DNA from: Paramacrobiotus richtersi
Taxonomy: Eukaryota > Tardigrada > Eutardigrada > Parachela > Macrobiotidae
Assembly: GCA_034698045.1 (NCBI GenBank)
Contig: JAQGAU010000890.1
Coordinates: forward strand, 1-22,915
Reading direction: 5' to 3'
Length of the DNA stretch: 22,915 nucleotides
Shown: piece by piece, positions 9,301 to 20,200 of the stretch
Layout: each line of letters opens with the position of its first letter
Numbering within the stretch: position 1 is the stretch's first letter
Made by a program: the position numbers and the translations under genes
The notes under the pieces: generated by a model
Told to the model about the DNA's origin: nothing
Database searches by the model: none
Seen by the model: only the letters and a program-made list of their open reading frames with translations

Positions 9301-12300
9301 GCCCACGCCCACCACCAACACCATGCCCACCACCAGCACCGCCGCCACGGCGATGGCCGTGTGCCGCATCCCGCCGGCTTCCCATGCGTCCCCGGCGCTG
9401 GCGGCCGCCGCTGCAACCATCCAACACACCCGATTAGCCACATGACCGCATTTTTCATTCAGAATTTTGGCAACTTACAAGTTAGCTGATGATTCGTACT
9501 GGCTACTATTTGTACCATTTATTTCCCCATTTTTCCACCAAATTTGTACCATTTATTTCCCGTTTTCGTAACCAATTTTTCTCTGATTTTTTTGTCATTT
9601 TCCGCTTCAAGAAAAACATTATCTTACTAATGGTTTCTTTGTTACTTGTTTGGAAAACTTGAGCTGATAAAGCACTGAAATTATTTTTACAATTTTATTT
9701 CCTGTTTTTTACCATTTTGTTCTGATTTTTCTGGTCATTTTCCGCTTCACCTGACAAATTATTCGGACATTAAATTTTTTACTACACGTTACTTATGATT
9801 TTTTTCGTTGGTATAACTATAATAATATCTTCTAAACTTATCCGCAAATGTTAAGTATAATTTTCCATTATATGTGGACGTTTCTGAACTCGTTTAGGAT
9901 TGTTCAACACACTGCAGGTCAAATACAGAGGAAAACTGCTTACCCGGTGGAGCCGTTGGCGGTTGGCTCAACGACAGATTCAACTGGCCATTACAGAGAT
10001 CCCCCTCCGCACAGCATCCCACCGCGTTGGTATCCTTCAGCCGCTCCGATTCCAGACAGAGAAAGGGCCGCTCCGGCGGGAAGAGCTGATATTTGGCCAA
10101 GCAACTACGACGCGCATTCGATGAATGAGAAATCAATCAACAAATCGATAAAAATCAATATTAACCGGATTACATCTCAATTAATCAATATACAATCAAA
10201 TAAAAAAATATCCCACGAAAATGGTCCTGAAAAAGCCATTAAAGACGCTCTGACAGGCCTACGGAAACTTTTAGAAAACTTTGTTCGATAAAACAAAAAA
10301 AGATCAAAATATTAATTATTAAAATCCAGTACCAAGCTTTAAATTAACGATTTTATTTAAAAAAGATCAATACAAAAATCAGAATAAATCATACTTGTCC
10401 CATCGCACGATGCTGCCGTCTTTCTGGCGAATCACTTGTGTAATGCACACTCCATCCGTGTTGCACGTCTTGTTCGGGCACAGTGTGCACACGCACGTCA
10501 AACCTACGAAAAATCCAAATAATCATTTGTTTATAGTTTATTTCTTTCGTATTTAGAGACTTTCGGACATTTATTTCAAAAATCATTGTCTATAAAAATC
10601 CAGAATCTTTCTTTCATACAAAAATAATTAAGAAAACACTGTGAATAATTTTCTGAGTTAACTGTCTAGTAAGAAAAATATAGTTCATAGTCCATAAAAA
10701 TGCCCCTACATATAAATACGCTGTAAACGTTGCTAGTTAATGCAAAAAAATCCTTCAATATTCAAACAATTCCCCAGCTGAAATGTTTCCCAAAAGAATG
10801 GAGGCATCCTTTACGTTATTAAAATATTCTTCAAGATTAATAAATAAATATTCCTCAGTACGATAAATAAATAACAATGAATACCAATAATTTTTTTAAC
10901 TAAATTACAATAAATCAATATTCCCCATTACGATAAAAAATAAGAATGAATTTCAAATAAATATTAACAAAATTTCTGAAATATATATCGTTGAAATTCC
11001 CTAAATGAAATATTCCCTAAAAAACGGAGAAATTTTCTAAGTCGTAAAAATCTTGCTTAAAAACAATAAGTAAATATTCCCCAAACAGGATAAATAAAGA
11101 ATAATGAATTCGGAAAAATATTAAACATTTCATCGTTCAGTTTAATTCTGTCACGAGAACAAGTCCTAAATTGCGAAAGGGTCGAATAGCCTCCCGTGAC
11201 CGCATTAATTACCGCTAATTGAAAAACCGGTGATTAACCGCCACAATTCATCTGTGCATGCCGCCCGAAGGAGTTGATTTCTCCGGCAAAAATAACACCA
11301 TTAAAAGCGTCTTTAACTTTCCACGCAATTCGAGTTCAACAACTGTCGAGTGGCGCACAGAAACCAACGGGCCGTAGCGCAAAAAAACCAGCAGAAACTA
11401 ACGCTGCGCATGTCACTTTTTTTTGGTTTGACATTTGACGCCGCATCGGCATCGTTCTTCGTGGTTCCGTAAATACACAGAATTATCATTCTTCTCCGCC
11501 ACTTGATCAAGCTTAATTATTCATATAATATGACGGATTTCACATTCCGACAAGTCATTTTTGTCGTAAGCGCCTTATTAAATTGTTTTTAAACATTCCA
11601 TTCAACGCCAACGAGGTTTCGCTGAGGCGGTTGTAATTCAGTTTTTCGGACTGATAAATCATGTAATTTTAACTCTGGTTAACAACTCTGCAATATTTCT
11701 TCGCTCTGGGATTTTTTTCTAATATTATTCATGGCGAAAGAAATGAGAAGAATTCCAAAATACTTTAATACAATTTTCAAAAAATTCAGATTTTGATTTA
11801 TTTATGTCTGTTGAATTAAAATTATGAATAACTATTTTATAATAATTTACTAAATTTAATTAGGCCAAATTTTAAATTGATCAATATCTGTTAAGTTACT
11901 AATAACTAATTAACAGTACTAATTTAACTTGGGCCATATTTTAAAATTTACTAATGTTTATTAAATTACGAATAAATATTTAAAAATATTTTAATTTCAG
12001 CCAAATTTTGAATTTGTTTAGATTTTTGGAATAAATTAAAATTCCTAGCCAAACTTTCAAAATTTCCGTGTAGCTCTCCAGCTGCAGTTTAAACCGGGTC
12101 GACCAACAATAGTAAAAAAATCAATTTTCCGTACGGACTGCAAAATTGAAAATACTGGCATGCGATTATCATGGCTCTGCATACTAATGACACAAACACG
12201 AAAGAGCGCCCCTAAGACCGATCACTACCGTCACAATCATTGCGCGCATATCAAACCGGAAATTAAACAAGCAATGCGCATTTTCTGCCCCTCTCTCTCT

Positions 12301-13059
12301 CTGTGCTCTCTTGAATTGTGGCTGGCTCCAAATGATTATCGAACGCTCTGTCTGCCCAGTGTCTGGAATAGTTCTGCATCGCTGTCTCGATTAATCGGAA
12401 CCCCTGCCATTTTCACAAACACGCGGTCCATATGCTCCGCTTTTTCCACTTTTCTATTGCGCAAAATAGAACTGCAGAACTCATCAAACACCTGGACGCT
12501 CTAAAGTTCCGCGGTACCCATAACAATAACGCAACAAATCAATTGAAATGATTATGTATTTGGATACAACACGATAAACCCGGCGCAAGTGACCAACTCG
12601 CCGTAATTAGCGTACGAGTCAACGCTGAACGTACCGGAATCACTGCGGATGTGTGAAGCAAAAACGAACTGATTACTGGGGCTGATGGGAAAGTTCTCTG
12701 TCCATCAGTGACTAAATAAGTAGGCGCACTTGAGTCCCTGCCTGTACTGTAATACGATTCGAAAGCAGCTTGGAGAGCAGGCTGACATTTCCGGGACAAA
12801 TTTAACCATGGGACCTTCGTCGACAATTTCGCCATTCCAGATTTGCGTAATTTCTATTTGTCGACGGTTTTATTAGCAAAAATATTTGTATTTTCGAAAA
12901 AGAAAGCCATCTGCCAACGGGGTTCAACATATTTCAAGAAAAATGTGCCAAATCGAGCAAATGCTTACCACCGAGTGGTGCGAGTTTAATTGCGTCTCCC
13001 ACATTCCACAGTGCACCAAATCCGCTCAAAATACACCCAAACAAAATAGAATGTTTCAT
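6312..13059 (-). CDS. Activin/TGF-beta type I receptor Ser/Thr kinase
   Basis: Eight minus-strand exons (12969-13059, 10395-10503, 9944-10104, 9150-9410, 8440-8670, 7377-7829, 6813-6943, 6312-6437) total 1563 nt in unbroken phase and give 520 residues, close to the roughly 505 of ALK4/ALK5. Order: signal peptide (1 to about 25); cysteine-rich ectodomain with [17 protein letters not shown] and the CC-x5-CN ending CCAEGDLCN; membrane helix about 138-160; GS box TTSGSGSG at 201-208 followed by LPLL; then the kinase. Kinase landmarks are GKGRYGEV (P-loop, 228-235), AVK with Lys248, HRDLKSKN (349-356), DLG (369-371) and APE (397-399). The L45 loop reads AADNKDNG, the activin/TGF-beta class signature that selects SMAD2/3 rather than BMP SMADs. 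It would be phosphorylated by a type II receptor at the GS box and then phosphorylate R-SMADs. The insect orthologue is Baboon. Exon 1 was chosen for its signal peptide, its GTAAGC donor and matching phase; it is the least certain exon. Intron 1 is 2,465 bp. Confidence 0.93.
8112..8146 (-). pseudogene. Decayed duplicate of the start of kinase exon 6
   Basis: This stretch matches 7791-7825, the first part of receptor exon 6, with three substitutions in 35 bases. On the minus strand it still reads [11 protein letters not shown], and all three changes are synonymous (CTG to TTA, CTA to CTC). Just upstream the acceptor AG of the real exon is missing, and after GAG a stop follows at once. It lies about 280 bp upstream of the real exon in the same intron. 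It is an exon fragment copy, perhaps the remnant of an alternative exon. Confidence 0.75.
8848..9065. repeat. AT-rich 33-bp minisatellite, about 6.5 copies
   Basis: Units of about 33 bp follow the pattern atttaaatataaatacattt then aaatgcatttgaa. Six units can be traced, one of them longer (about 42 bp), followed by a partial unit; a stray fragment recurs near 9108-9122. The units contain the palindromes ATTTAAAT and ATGCAT, so the array could form hairpins. It sits inside receptor intron 4, just before exon 5. Confidence 0.85.
9508..9749. repeat. Degenerate intronic direct repeats
   Basis: The 20-mer atttgtaccatttatttccc occurs exactly at 9508-9527 and 9542-9561. A second pair, tgattttt-NN-gtcattttccgcttca, lies at about 9584-9609 and 9723-9749. 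All are in receptor intron 3. They look like local duplications; no coding content. Confidence 0.7.
10504..12968. other. Receptor intron 1, AT-rich with degenerate repeats
   Basis: No exon is supported in this 2,465-bp intron. It holds three copies of a roughly 46-bp unit (taaatattcccca...cgataaataaa...aatgaat) at about 10840-10886, 10910-10952 and 11065-11110. It also holds about four diverged units of roughly 69 bp that begin ggccaaattttaaa (about 11863, 11932, 12000, 12048), and a (CT)n tract near 12290-12302. The open frame at 12539-12835 (-) shows no family resemblance. Confidence 0.6.
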
Positions 13060-13955
13060 TTTCAGAATGGATCCAGACAGGATGGAATCTGTCCAGCCGT
13101 TCTTGAAAAATCACACCGGAAACGAAGCGATCATGTGTTGGCTGCACCGGGACGAAAAATGATGCAAATCATTGCAGAAAATGGAAATAATTTCAATTCA
13201 TTGCGAAAAACCAAACAAACGATGAACATAACAATAGAGCACGGGCATCGAAATTCAGTCCCCACCACGGGAAATCAATCGCCAAACGGGAACTTCATTG
13301 CTGACAAGGTTTGGCAGAAATCAAGTTTGCTGGCAATGCGTGCATCGCTGCATGTCTACCCGACTATACCAGACAGGGCGGGCCAGCTCCCACAAAGAAA
13401 ATAAGTTGGCCAATCACGCAACACCGCTGGTGTCAATGCGCTCTTTTCCTTGTTATCCGGGTGCCTTCAGTTTGTGGCATCTTGAGTGAGTTGAGTCCTT
13501 TGACGGTGGAAGCATTAATTCAAAAAAAATATTTCTACAGCGAAATATCATATAATCACATGATAGTAGCGATCACAATACTAATAGTTGGCCATTATGT
13601 TTATTTGTACGTAGACGTTCTAATCAAATTTCCTTCGTATAAATGCTGTGTGAAATGCGGACCGAGAATAAACCTACAAATTTTATTAACCCCCACGTTG
13701 TTCTAAGAAATACAAAGAATTGAAACGTAATATCGCCGCTACCTCCATAAAGTACACATAATCGGATAAATACAGGGAATGCGTAATACTCGATATAACT
13801 GATAATACTTCGCTACATGCACGGGGAGGCAAAACCACACAATCCCAACGCAACGAGACTGTATCCTCCATCAACATCAACGGCTCAACACACGGAAAAA
13901 CAACAAAACCCCCAAGGAACAACTTAACCTAACAAACTAGCAATTTGACTTGTTT
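13060..13955. other. Intergenic: receptor promoter and 3' UTR of the RRM gene
   Basis: The left part lies just upstream of the receptor start codon and should hold its 5' UTR and promoter; I see no TATA box. The right part is downstream of the RRM gene stop. Plus-strand open frames at 12886-13404 and 13311-13706 lack ATG starts and family resemblance. Nothing else is recognised. Confidence 0.5.
13682..13687 (-). terminator. Candidate poly(A) signal AATAAA of the RRM gene
   Basis: This is the minus-strand AATAAA about 270 nt after the stop codon at 13956. Motif-only evidence. Confidence 0.35.
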
Positions 13956-16205
13956 TTACTGGTTGTAGGGGTACATCTGACCGCCGTCCATCGCCGGCCC
14001 CTGCGGGGCGAACACGGGCACATTCCCGTTGTACATGATGCCATTGTGCAGCTGGGGATACATGCCGTTGTTCAACTGCTGACCCATCCAATACGCCGGA
14101 TAATACTGCAAAATTACACATTTACATGATGTCATAATGAGATATATTCATTATTTTTTTTCACATACACTGTCCCATTTTCATCTTAATGTATTCAACA
14201 AAACATTCACCGTTCACTTTGTACAAAAGATCCATTTTTTAAAGAGTCATAGTTCCTTAACAAATACTATTAAATTTGATGATTTGCTTGACTTACAAAA
14301 AATCAATAAAAATGAATTTATTCTTACAAACAAATCAGCGGTTAAAAATGCAATAAAAACGAAAAACTAAACCTACAAAAAGACAAGAATATACCTGCTC
14401 CATGGGCGGCTGCCCCATCCATCCCTGGGCCAGCTGCGGCGGACTGCCCCCGTACGCCGGCTGCGCCAGGCCCCCTTGGAACTGCCCAGTCTCGCGCGGC
14501 GGCGATCCCATGACGAACGCACCGCTCGACGCCGTGGAGCTCCCGGTGGGTGACGGTGTCCCCGACGATCCGCCCTTCAGTCCCAGCGGGGCGCCGTAGC
14601 CGTAGGGCAGGGCGTTGGCGGCCGGGTAGTTGTACAACGGCCAGTTGTACATGGGCTGCGGATACAGCGGCTGCAACATTCAATTATTCATCATTTGAGC
14701 AAACAAAACACGGTCAAATTGCACTAGGATTTCTTTCGTTCAATGTTTAGCAACAGTTGTACAACTTCCATGTTTTCTATTTAATTTGCAATAAAATGTT
14801 CGGTTTCATTAGTCCTTGATTATTTTAATTAATTTTTTAAATAGGAAAAATGCTGACTCGTAAATAACAGTGACACACGGAGCATTTACCTGCTGATACG
14901 GGTTCATGGCTGGCTGATACGGCAGCCACCCCTGGGCGCCGTTGTGCGCCAGCGGCATCCCGCCGCCCTGACCCACTGATCCCATCGTGTGTCCCGTCGC
15001 CAGGTCCTTCCCGGTCGCCTCGTCCTTCTTCCCCGGACCTGTACCAACAAGCATCCATGTCACTGTCATCTCCTTCAATTTCCAGTTTATTCCACCAGAT
15101 ATTCTTCAGTGTGCTGTCATTATAAACTCATCAAAAGAATGGTTCAATTTACTTGTACATATTTGATCGTAATTTCTACCGCTAATAATTAGCTGTCAAT
15201 TTACTCTTTAATGTAAATGTACTCCCTGATGAAAAAATTCAAATTTCTACAGGAAAAAACTAGGAAATCATCAAGCAGGAAATTCGATAAGACTGTAGCA
15301 AAACTGCCGTGATTTTACGTACCAAAAGATTTGCCGAAAGTAGAGGCCTTTCGGTAGGCCTTGTTCAAATTAAGTCGACGGCCATCAATTTCCAGGTGAC
15401 GACGAGTAAACTAGGATAAAAGAAATCATTTCAGAATACATTCCCACACGAAAATCTCGTTATTAGCGTAGCTTACAGTGTTCAAAATATCCTCCACTTC
15501 CTTCTCCGATCCAAATTCCACGAACGCAAAACGGCGCTGCTCCCCGTTTTTGGAGAACATGGAACGATCCGTCACGATGTTGGCATCCAATGGCTTCCCA
15601 AACTTACGCAGAGCCACCAGGACCTGGTCCTTGGTCGTCTGCAAAACGGAAAACCCTTTCCAAAATGGCCGACAGTAAAAAATAGTGCGCAGTACGTTGC
15701 GTTCCCTGTCACGGCACCCACTGGCCCATCGCCAACGCGGTGACTCATTCAACCGGGATCATTCACAACTCGAGAACCCGGAAAGAACCCAGTAATGGAC
15801 CAATTTCCAACAAAACCGACATTCTCTCGCTCGCCCCACACAAACATGCCTGGAGTGCGCACTTACCTCGGGAGCAAGGCCTCCCAGGAATACTTTGGTC
15901 GGGAGCAGCATTCCATTCAATGTACGACGCGGCTCCTCAGCGCGGCCCCAGTAGCTGCGGCGGTACTGTGGGAAAGAGAAAAGTCTTGAGTTTCCCCAAC
16001 AACAATAAAGTTAAAAGCGAGCAGTAAAGCAACAGGTCCGCAGTCAAGAATCAGGAAACCAGTGAGCTGCAGAATCATGGCGCAAACGGTCATGGTTCGG
16101 TTACTACCGATACTATGCCATTGCAAACGGACGGGGCCAGAATGAGTTCGGCACAGTTTAACCATCTTACGCATGGACAAGTGCACTTACGTTTTCGGAA
16201 GTCAT
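13956..16205 (-). CDS. Single-RRM RNA-binding protein, DAZ/BOULE-like design
   Basis: Seven minus-strand exons (16191-16205, 15867-15965, 15477-15638, 15323-15410, 14890-15038, 14395-14670, 13956-14105) total 939 nt in phase and give 312 residues. One RRM spans about residues 29-114, with RNP2 VFLGGL (30-35) and RNP1 RRFAFVEF (73-80). It closes with IDGRRLNLNKAYRK, which resembles the K-L-N-I/L-G-P-A-I-R-K end of DAZ/BOULE RRMs. A short linker rich in Gly and Lys follows. From about 155 on the chain is low-complexity, rich in Tyr, Pro, Gly, Gln, Asn and Met (PLYPQPMYNWPLYNY), ending MYPYNQ. One N-terminal RRM plus a Tyr/Pro-rich tail is the DAZ/BOULE plan, proteins that bind mRNA and promote translation in germ cells. 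I see no clear DAZ repeat, so an hnRNP-type protein remains possible. Exon 1 encodes only MTSEN. The RRM identity is sure; the subfamily is not. Confidence 0.8.
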
Positions 16206-16588
16206 TTCTATCTCGAAACAAAAAAAACGGAAAAATCAAACGAACTGCAAATTAGTTTTACAACGCGAAAAGATGTTAAAAACTTTAATAAGGTCTAAAT
16301 AAAAGTCAAAAGTCCAGAAAGTGACGTTGGAGGGAAAAATTCTCAACTGCGACGACTGCAAAATTACTTATGCTGCCATGTACTCTAGTACGATGACTCC
16401 GGTCATTAGGGGGCGGGTTGAAGAAGAACTGCAGGGTTGATTGATTCAAGGGGATCTGTGGTTGGTTGATCCCAAGTTTTACCGGTCATGTACCAGCACG
16501 TACGTACGTCCATTCGCATTTTATACTTCCGCCGATGGCGCGCAGCTTGAACAAAGAAGCAACTGCATTAATTAATGTGGTGTCAGAA

Positions 16589-16596
16589 TGACGTCA
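16589..16596. promoter_or_regulatory. Full palindromic CRE, TGACGTCA
   Basis: This perfect CREB/ATF site lies about 385 bp upstream of the RRM gene start codon. CREB-family proteins bind this octamer. In vertebrates CREM-driven CREs control many germ-cell genes, which would suit a DAZ/BOULE-like gene, but function here is inference. Confidence 0.4.
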
Positions 16597-16921
16597 CCGT
16601 TAATTTTCGCTAGCTGCTGTCGGAATTTCGGAAAGCAGCTTTCAGTTTCAGTAATGCAATAATAATTTAATTTTACGCTGCCTGAGATGTGCAGGTTTCA
16701 AATGAGAACAATTTTTGCCACACTTTTTAAATCAGTCATTTCAGATTATCTCGTACTTATCTTCTTTACTTTCCAGCGAAATTTTCTGGTGGATAAATGT
16801 CACTGCTGTAGCAGCTGATTAGATTTAATTAAAATCAAAAAATTAATTAACGGGCGAAAAATGAAATGCAAGATGACGAAGGAAATAACACGAGAGGCCG
16901 CAACAATCGATTAAAACGACG

Positions 16922-17134
16922 ATGGCTTTCACATGTAAGATTTTTACATCATATTATTTTGTTCCTGATTATCATTGCCATTTTTGCCCATGTGCAGCCG
17001 TTGTCGACAGTGGGCTAATGATTGTAATATTTTCATATGATAATATTATACCAGTTTCCCGGTTTGCCAGTTCTTTTTCCCACATTACAGAATTTCAGAC
17101 AAAATTAAGAGAATTATTCCTTACAAAATTCTAA
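16922..17134 (+). CDS. Possible small two-exon frame, unknown and weak
   Basis: ATG at 16922 begins MAFT and runs into a GTAAGA donor at 16935. A pyrimidine-rich acceptor ending TGCAG lies at 16997. The intron would be 63 bp, and the frame then continues to a stop at 17134. Spliced it gives 49 residues and unspliced 70, because the intron length is a multiple of three and has no stop. I recognise no family. The composition is AT-rich and there is no other evidence, so this may be chance. Confidence 0.15.
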   Translation: MAFTCKIFTSYYFVPDYHCHFCPCAAVVDSGLMIVIFSYDNIIPVSRFASSFSHITEFQTKLRELFLTKF

Positions 17135-17296
17135 CATTATTTTTTTATATTTCTTTTCATTTCTTTTATTTGTAATGTGGGTTTTGTTTTGGTTTTATGC
17201 CGGGATACTGGGCTGTATATTCTACATTTTTGGTTTCACTGAAGAAATTAACATTTAATATGATCACAGCGGATATAGCGATCGAATCGCTATCAG

Positions 17297-17302
17297 TTTA
17301 TT
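17297..17302 (-). terminator. Candidate poly(A) signal AATAAA of SLC25A19
   Basis: This is the minus-strand AATAAA about 180 nt past the stop codon at 17480, a normal 3' UTR distance. Confidence 0.4.
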
Positions 17303-17479
17303 TTGTCTCCGTAAAACTGTAAATTTCCCTTTGTTTCGCTCACAAGCCGCACCGGAAATTCGTCCGACACGCGAATCACTATCACCGCAACCGCAAACTA
17401 ACACATTCTCCATCACAAAACGAGAGACAAAACACACGCGCACACAGTCAGAATCGGCTGTACAGGGACGTTATTCGGC

Positions 17480-19803
17480 TCATTTGGTGTGGTACCAAGT
17501 GCGGAACAGCTTCACAAACTGTTCGTAACAATAAAAATTGATCCCCGTTGCTAAGGCTGCCTTGATCAGACTGGGACTGCAACAAAAACAAACGAGTTTT
17601 ACAATACTGTAATATTTCGATGAATAGATAGACTCTCATCAACACTCTATTTTGCATTATTTAGTATTTAATATATTATGTTTTCAACCAGGATTCATTT
17701 AAATAAACATATTACACTAAAATCTGAATGGAAAAAATTTAATTTAAATATTGAAAAATACAAATCAGATTGAAAACTAATTCTGACAAAACAAATCCGA
17801 TCGAAAACGTATTAATTAAATTACAATGAACGAATTTATGCAACTCAGAGCTGATATACAACTAATTGTTAAAACAAATCGTATCAAAAATGTATTAATT
17901 AAAATTCTATTATTCAAGTTGTTCAATGGAAAACTAATCAAAAACAATGAAGTAAACGTACGTTTCTTTAGTTGATGGACAACGAATAACGGAAAAGAGT
18001 CAAGGAAATAGTTTATCAGTGGAAGACCTGAGCTGACCTGTAGCCCTTGTAGAAGCCGCCGATGCCCTCGATCCGCCACATCTCGCCGACACACTGCCGC
18101 AGCCCGTCGACGCAGATCAGTCGGCCGAAGCCGCGGCGGCCCTCTTCGAAGCCCTGCACTTGCAGCCGCTTCTTGAACACATCCAACGGGTAGATCAGCG
18201 TCTTGGCCACGCCCCCGGCGATGATGCCGCACGTCAGACTTTCCAACGCATCTACAACAAAACAAGATGGTTTTCCTACCAACAGAACTTTATCCAGTGT
18301 TTAGACAAAATTTTCCACTTTTTCTTAAATTTATATTCGAATTTATTGAGAAAAATCGCGATTTGATTTCCATAAAACCGCCGAAAAATATATTTTCATC
18401 AGACTTCTCGAGATGTAATCGAAAAAAATTTATGCTGCTTAAACAAACGCTTTTCGACGGAATTATAAAAAAATACGGAAAAAAAGCGTAACACAGTTCA
18501 GAGTTGAAAGGCACACAAAAATGGAATTATCAAGTAAAATATTCCCTTTGATAAGAAATACCTTACCGCTTTGGCCTGAGGTATTGCCGGAGAATTGTCT
18601 GTACATATTTTGAAACTGGGCGTAAAATGCAAAGGATGCTCCATTGTAAGGAACGATCTGGATCACAGCGGGGACGAGACCGCGGTAGAAGCCGCGGAGG
18701 CCTTCCTGGCGACGGAGGTGAGTCAGCGACTGCCACAAACTATTGTACACCTACAACACCAACAGCACACTCGATAACATTCCTAAAATTACCAATAAAT
18801 TGCATTTATCAAATATAATTCATTACAATCTCAGTATCTCCTTACCAGGCATCGCAAGCAGCACAAACGTTCTACTAACAAATAATATAAATAATTTCAA
18901 AGATTTTAAACGAGGAAATAAGTATGCGAAACTCCTTCTGTGATCAAGAATAATGATAAAAATATCCATAAAATTATCAACCGTTTAATTCTGCGTGCAG
19001 TCCTTTGTAAAGCATGTAAAAAAGTTATTAAACAGTCAGAAAACGTGTTTTTGAAGAATGACGCAATTGCACTCACTTTCTGGCGTCCCTGCGAGACGAA
19101 ACGGGTACGCACGACATCGAGGGGCTGCGCGGCCACCGTGGCCGCCACACCGGACACACTGCCACACAGGAAGTAGAAAAAGGGGTCGCGGGGGTTGTCG
19201 GTCCACTTGAGCGTCCACAGCGCCTGATTGAGGAACTCGAAGCTCCCAAACTGCAATTGTACCGTTTAACGCGGTTCTCCCAGGTTACGGGGCGTATTAC
19301 CTGCACTAAACCGTAGACTGTCGATAATAACTGTGCAGCCAGGAGGCCTTTCTGTAAGCACAACAAGAAAACTGAGTTTGGGATGAACGGGAGAAAGTTC
19401 CGCGCGGAGAACCCGCGGGGACTGGGAATGCAGTGAAAACAGCTCGGAATGCGTAACGGACCCATAACGCTAGGACGCCTTCTTCCCGGACGATCAGGCC
19501 CACCGCCTGGGTGAGTCCCGTGTATTTTGAAGCGATCTCACCGCGTCGGATGGGTTCAATCTGTAGCTGGAAGCGGATCTTGCAGACATCGACGGGCTGA
19601 GTGAAAAACCGACTGAAACACGGATGGTTAGATCAGACATGAGCAAATTTCAAGAGAAAATCGATAAAAAGCGTGGGACAATCAAGGTATTAAGAGTGAT
19701 AGATCGGGGGGAATAAGCACCTGAGGAAGGCAGCGGAAGCACCGCATATCCCGTAAGCATAATTGGGCAGGACGACACTCTGCTTGGGATCAAATCCGAC
19801 CAT
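17480..19803 (-). CDS. SLC25A19: Mitochondrial thiamine pyrophosphate carrier
   Basis: Seven minus-strand exons (19721-19803, 19462-19612, 19301-19351, 19077-19250, 18567-18750, 18038-18251, 17480-17576) total 954 nt in phase and give 317 residues; human SLC25A19 has 320. The three carrier repeats carry the P-x-[DE]-x-x-[KR] signature at QPVDVCK (Pro34), QPLDVVR (Pro138) and YPLDVFK (Pro236). Landmarks shared with SLC25A19 are the start MVGFDPK (human MVGYDPK), [36 protein letters not shown] and [12 protein letters not shown]. Together these distinguish it from other SLC25 carriers. It would exchange cytosolic thiamine pyrophosphate into the mitochondrial matrix across the inner membrane, feeding pyruvate and 2-oxoglutarate dehydrogenases. 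Two donors are weak (GTGCTT after exon 1, GTCCGT after exon 2), but phase and homology fix them. The gene is complete and divergent from eIF3b. Confidence 0.93.
17787..17906. repeat. Degenerate direct repeat in SLC25A19 intron 6
   Basis: The units taaaacaaatcgtatc...aaaatgtattaattaaaatt at 17870-17906 and the diverged partner at 17787-17822 are about 84 bp apart. A shorter ggaaaactaat motif also recurs near the unit ends. This is an intronic local duplication with no coding content. Confidence 0.7.
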
Positions 19804-20200
19804 AGAGCTAACGGTGAGTGCCGATAATTATCCTCTAACGGCATTAGGCTGACCGAACACGCAGCAGGGGGATCAGAAAAACCACTGCGGGATCATAAAA
19901 TCATGGCAGGGATCAACATGGGCGATTAAGCCAGGATTCTGGGCGTGCAGATTAGATTTCAAGATCGATTACGTAATGACGTGAGAAAAAAGCAAAGCAA
20001 CGTTGGGTGGATGAGCTACCACACGGCATCCGGGGGAAACCCGCATAATCATGCTTCGACTCGACACGGGACATCGACTCGAAAGGCGTGTCGGAGTCGA
20101 AATTGGAATCATTTTGCCACATTAATTTCTGCCGCAGTGGAAACGTTGTTTCCCGTATTTCGAGGTTGTTGAAATCTTTCAAAATTTTTAAATCCCGAAA
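19804..20200. promoter_or_regulatory. Bidirectional promoter, SLC25A19 and eIF3b
   Basis: The two start codons face away from each other 397 bp apart, so both 5' UTRs and promoters must fit here. A perfect 10-bp palindrome ATTACGTAAT lies at 19968-19977 (the C/EBP and PAR-bZIP half-site pair TTACGTAA), followed at once by ATGACGTGA, a CRE-like site. Upstream of the eIF3b ATG, atctttcaaa near 20175 resembles the pyrimidine (TCT/TOP) initiator common in translation genes. No TATA box is seen. Shared regulation is inferred from geometry. Confidence 0.55.

Larger units (their letters stand above)
16206..17296. other. Intergenic: promoter region of the RRM gene
   Basis: This lies upstream of the RRM gene (minus strand) and downstream of SLC25A19 (minus strand). 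It contains a GC box GGGGGCGGG at 16409-16417, (ACGT)3 at 16498-16509 and a full CRE at 16589-16596. Apart from the weak small frame at 16922 I see no coding signal. Confidence 0.5.

Noticed and set aside
9118-9489. 123-codon plus-strand open frame
   Set aside because: Antisense shadow of the GC-rich transmembrane/GS exon at 9150-9410.
12170-12252. Alternative receptor first exon ([17 protein letters not shown], minus strand)
   Set aside because: It is hydrophobic, but the only phase-matching donor (GTTTGT) is weak. The exon at 12969-13059 has a GTAAGC donor and a better signal peptide.
12539-12835. 98-codon minus-strand open frame starting [10 protein letters not shown]
   Set aside because: It lies in receptor intron 1, has no family resemblance and no suitable splice context; the signal-peptide exon at 12969-13059 fits phase and function better.
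12886-13404. 172-codon plus-strand open frame
   Set aside because: It starts without ATG, looks random in composition, and lies antisense to receptor exon 1 and its upstream region.
15100-15300. TGATGA motif on the minus strand in an RRM gene intron (snoRNA search)
   Set aside because: No matching D box or closing stem at a suitable distance.
15917-16186. 89-codon minus-strand frame crossing RRM intron 1
   Set aside because: It is in a different frame from the real exons, and the true intron has a strong donor and acceptor.
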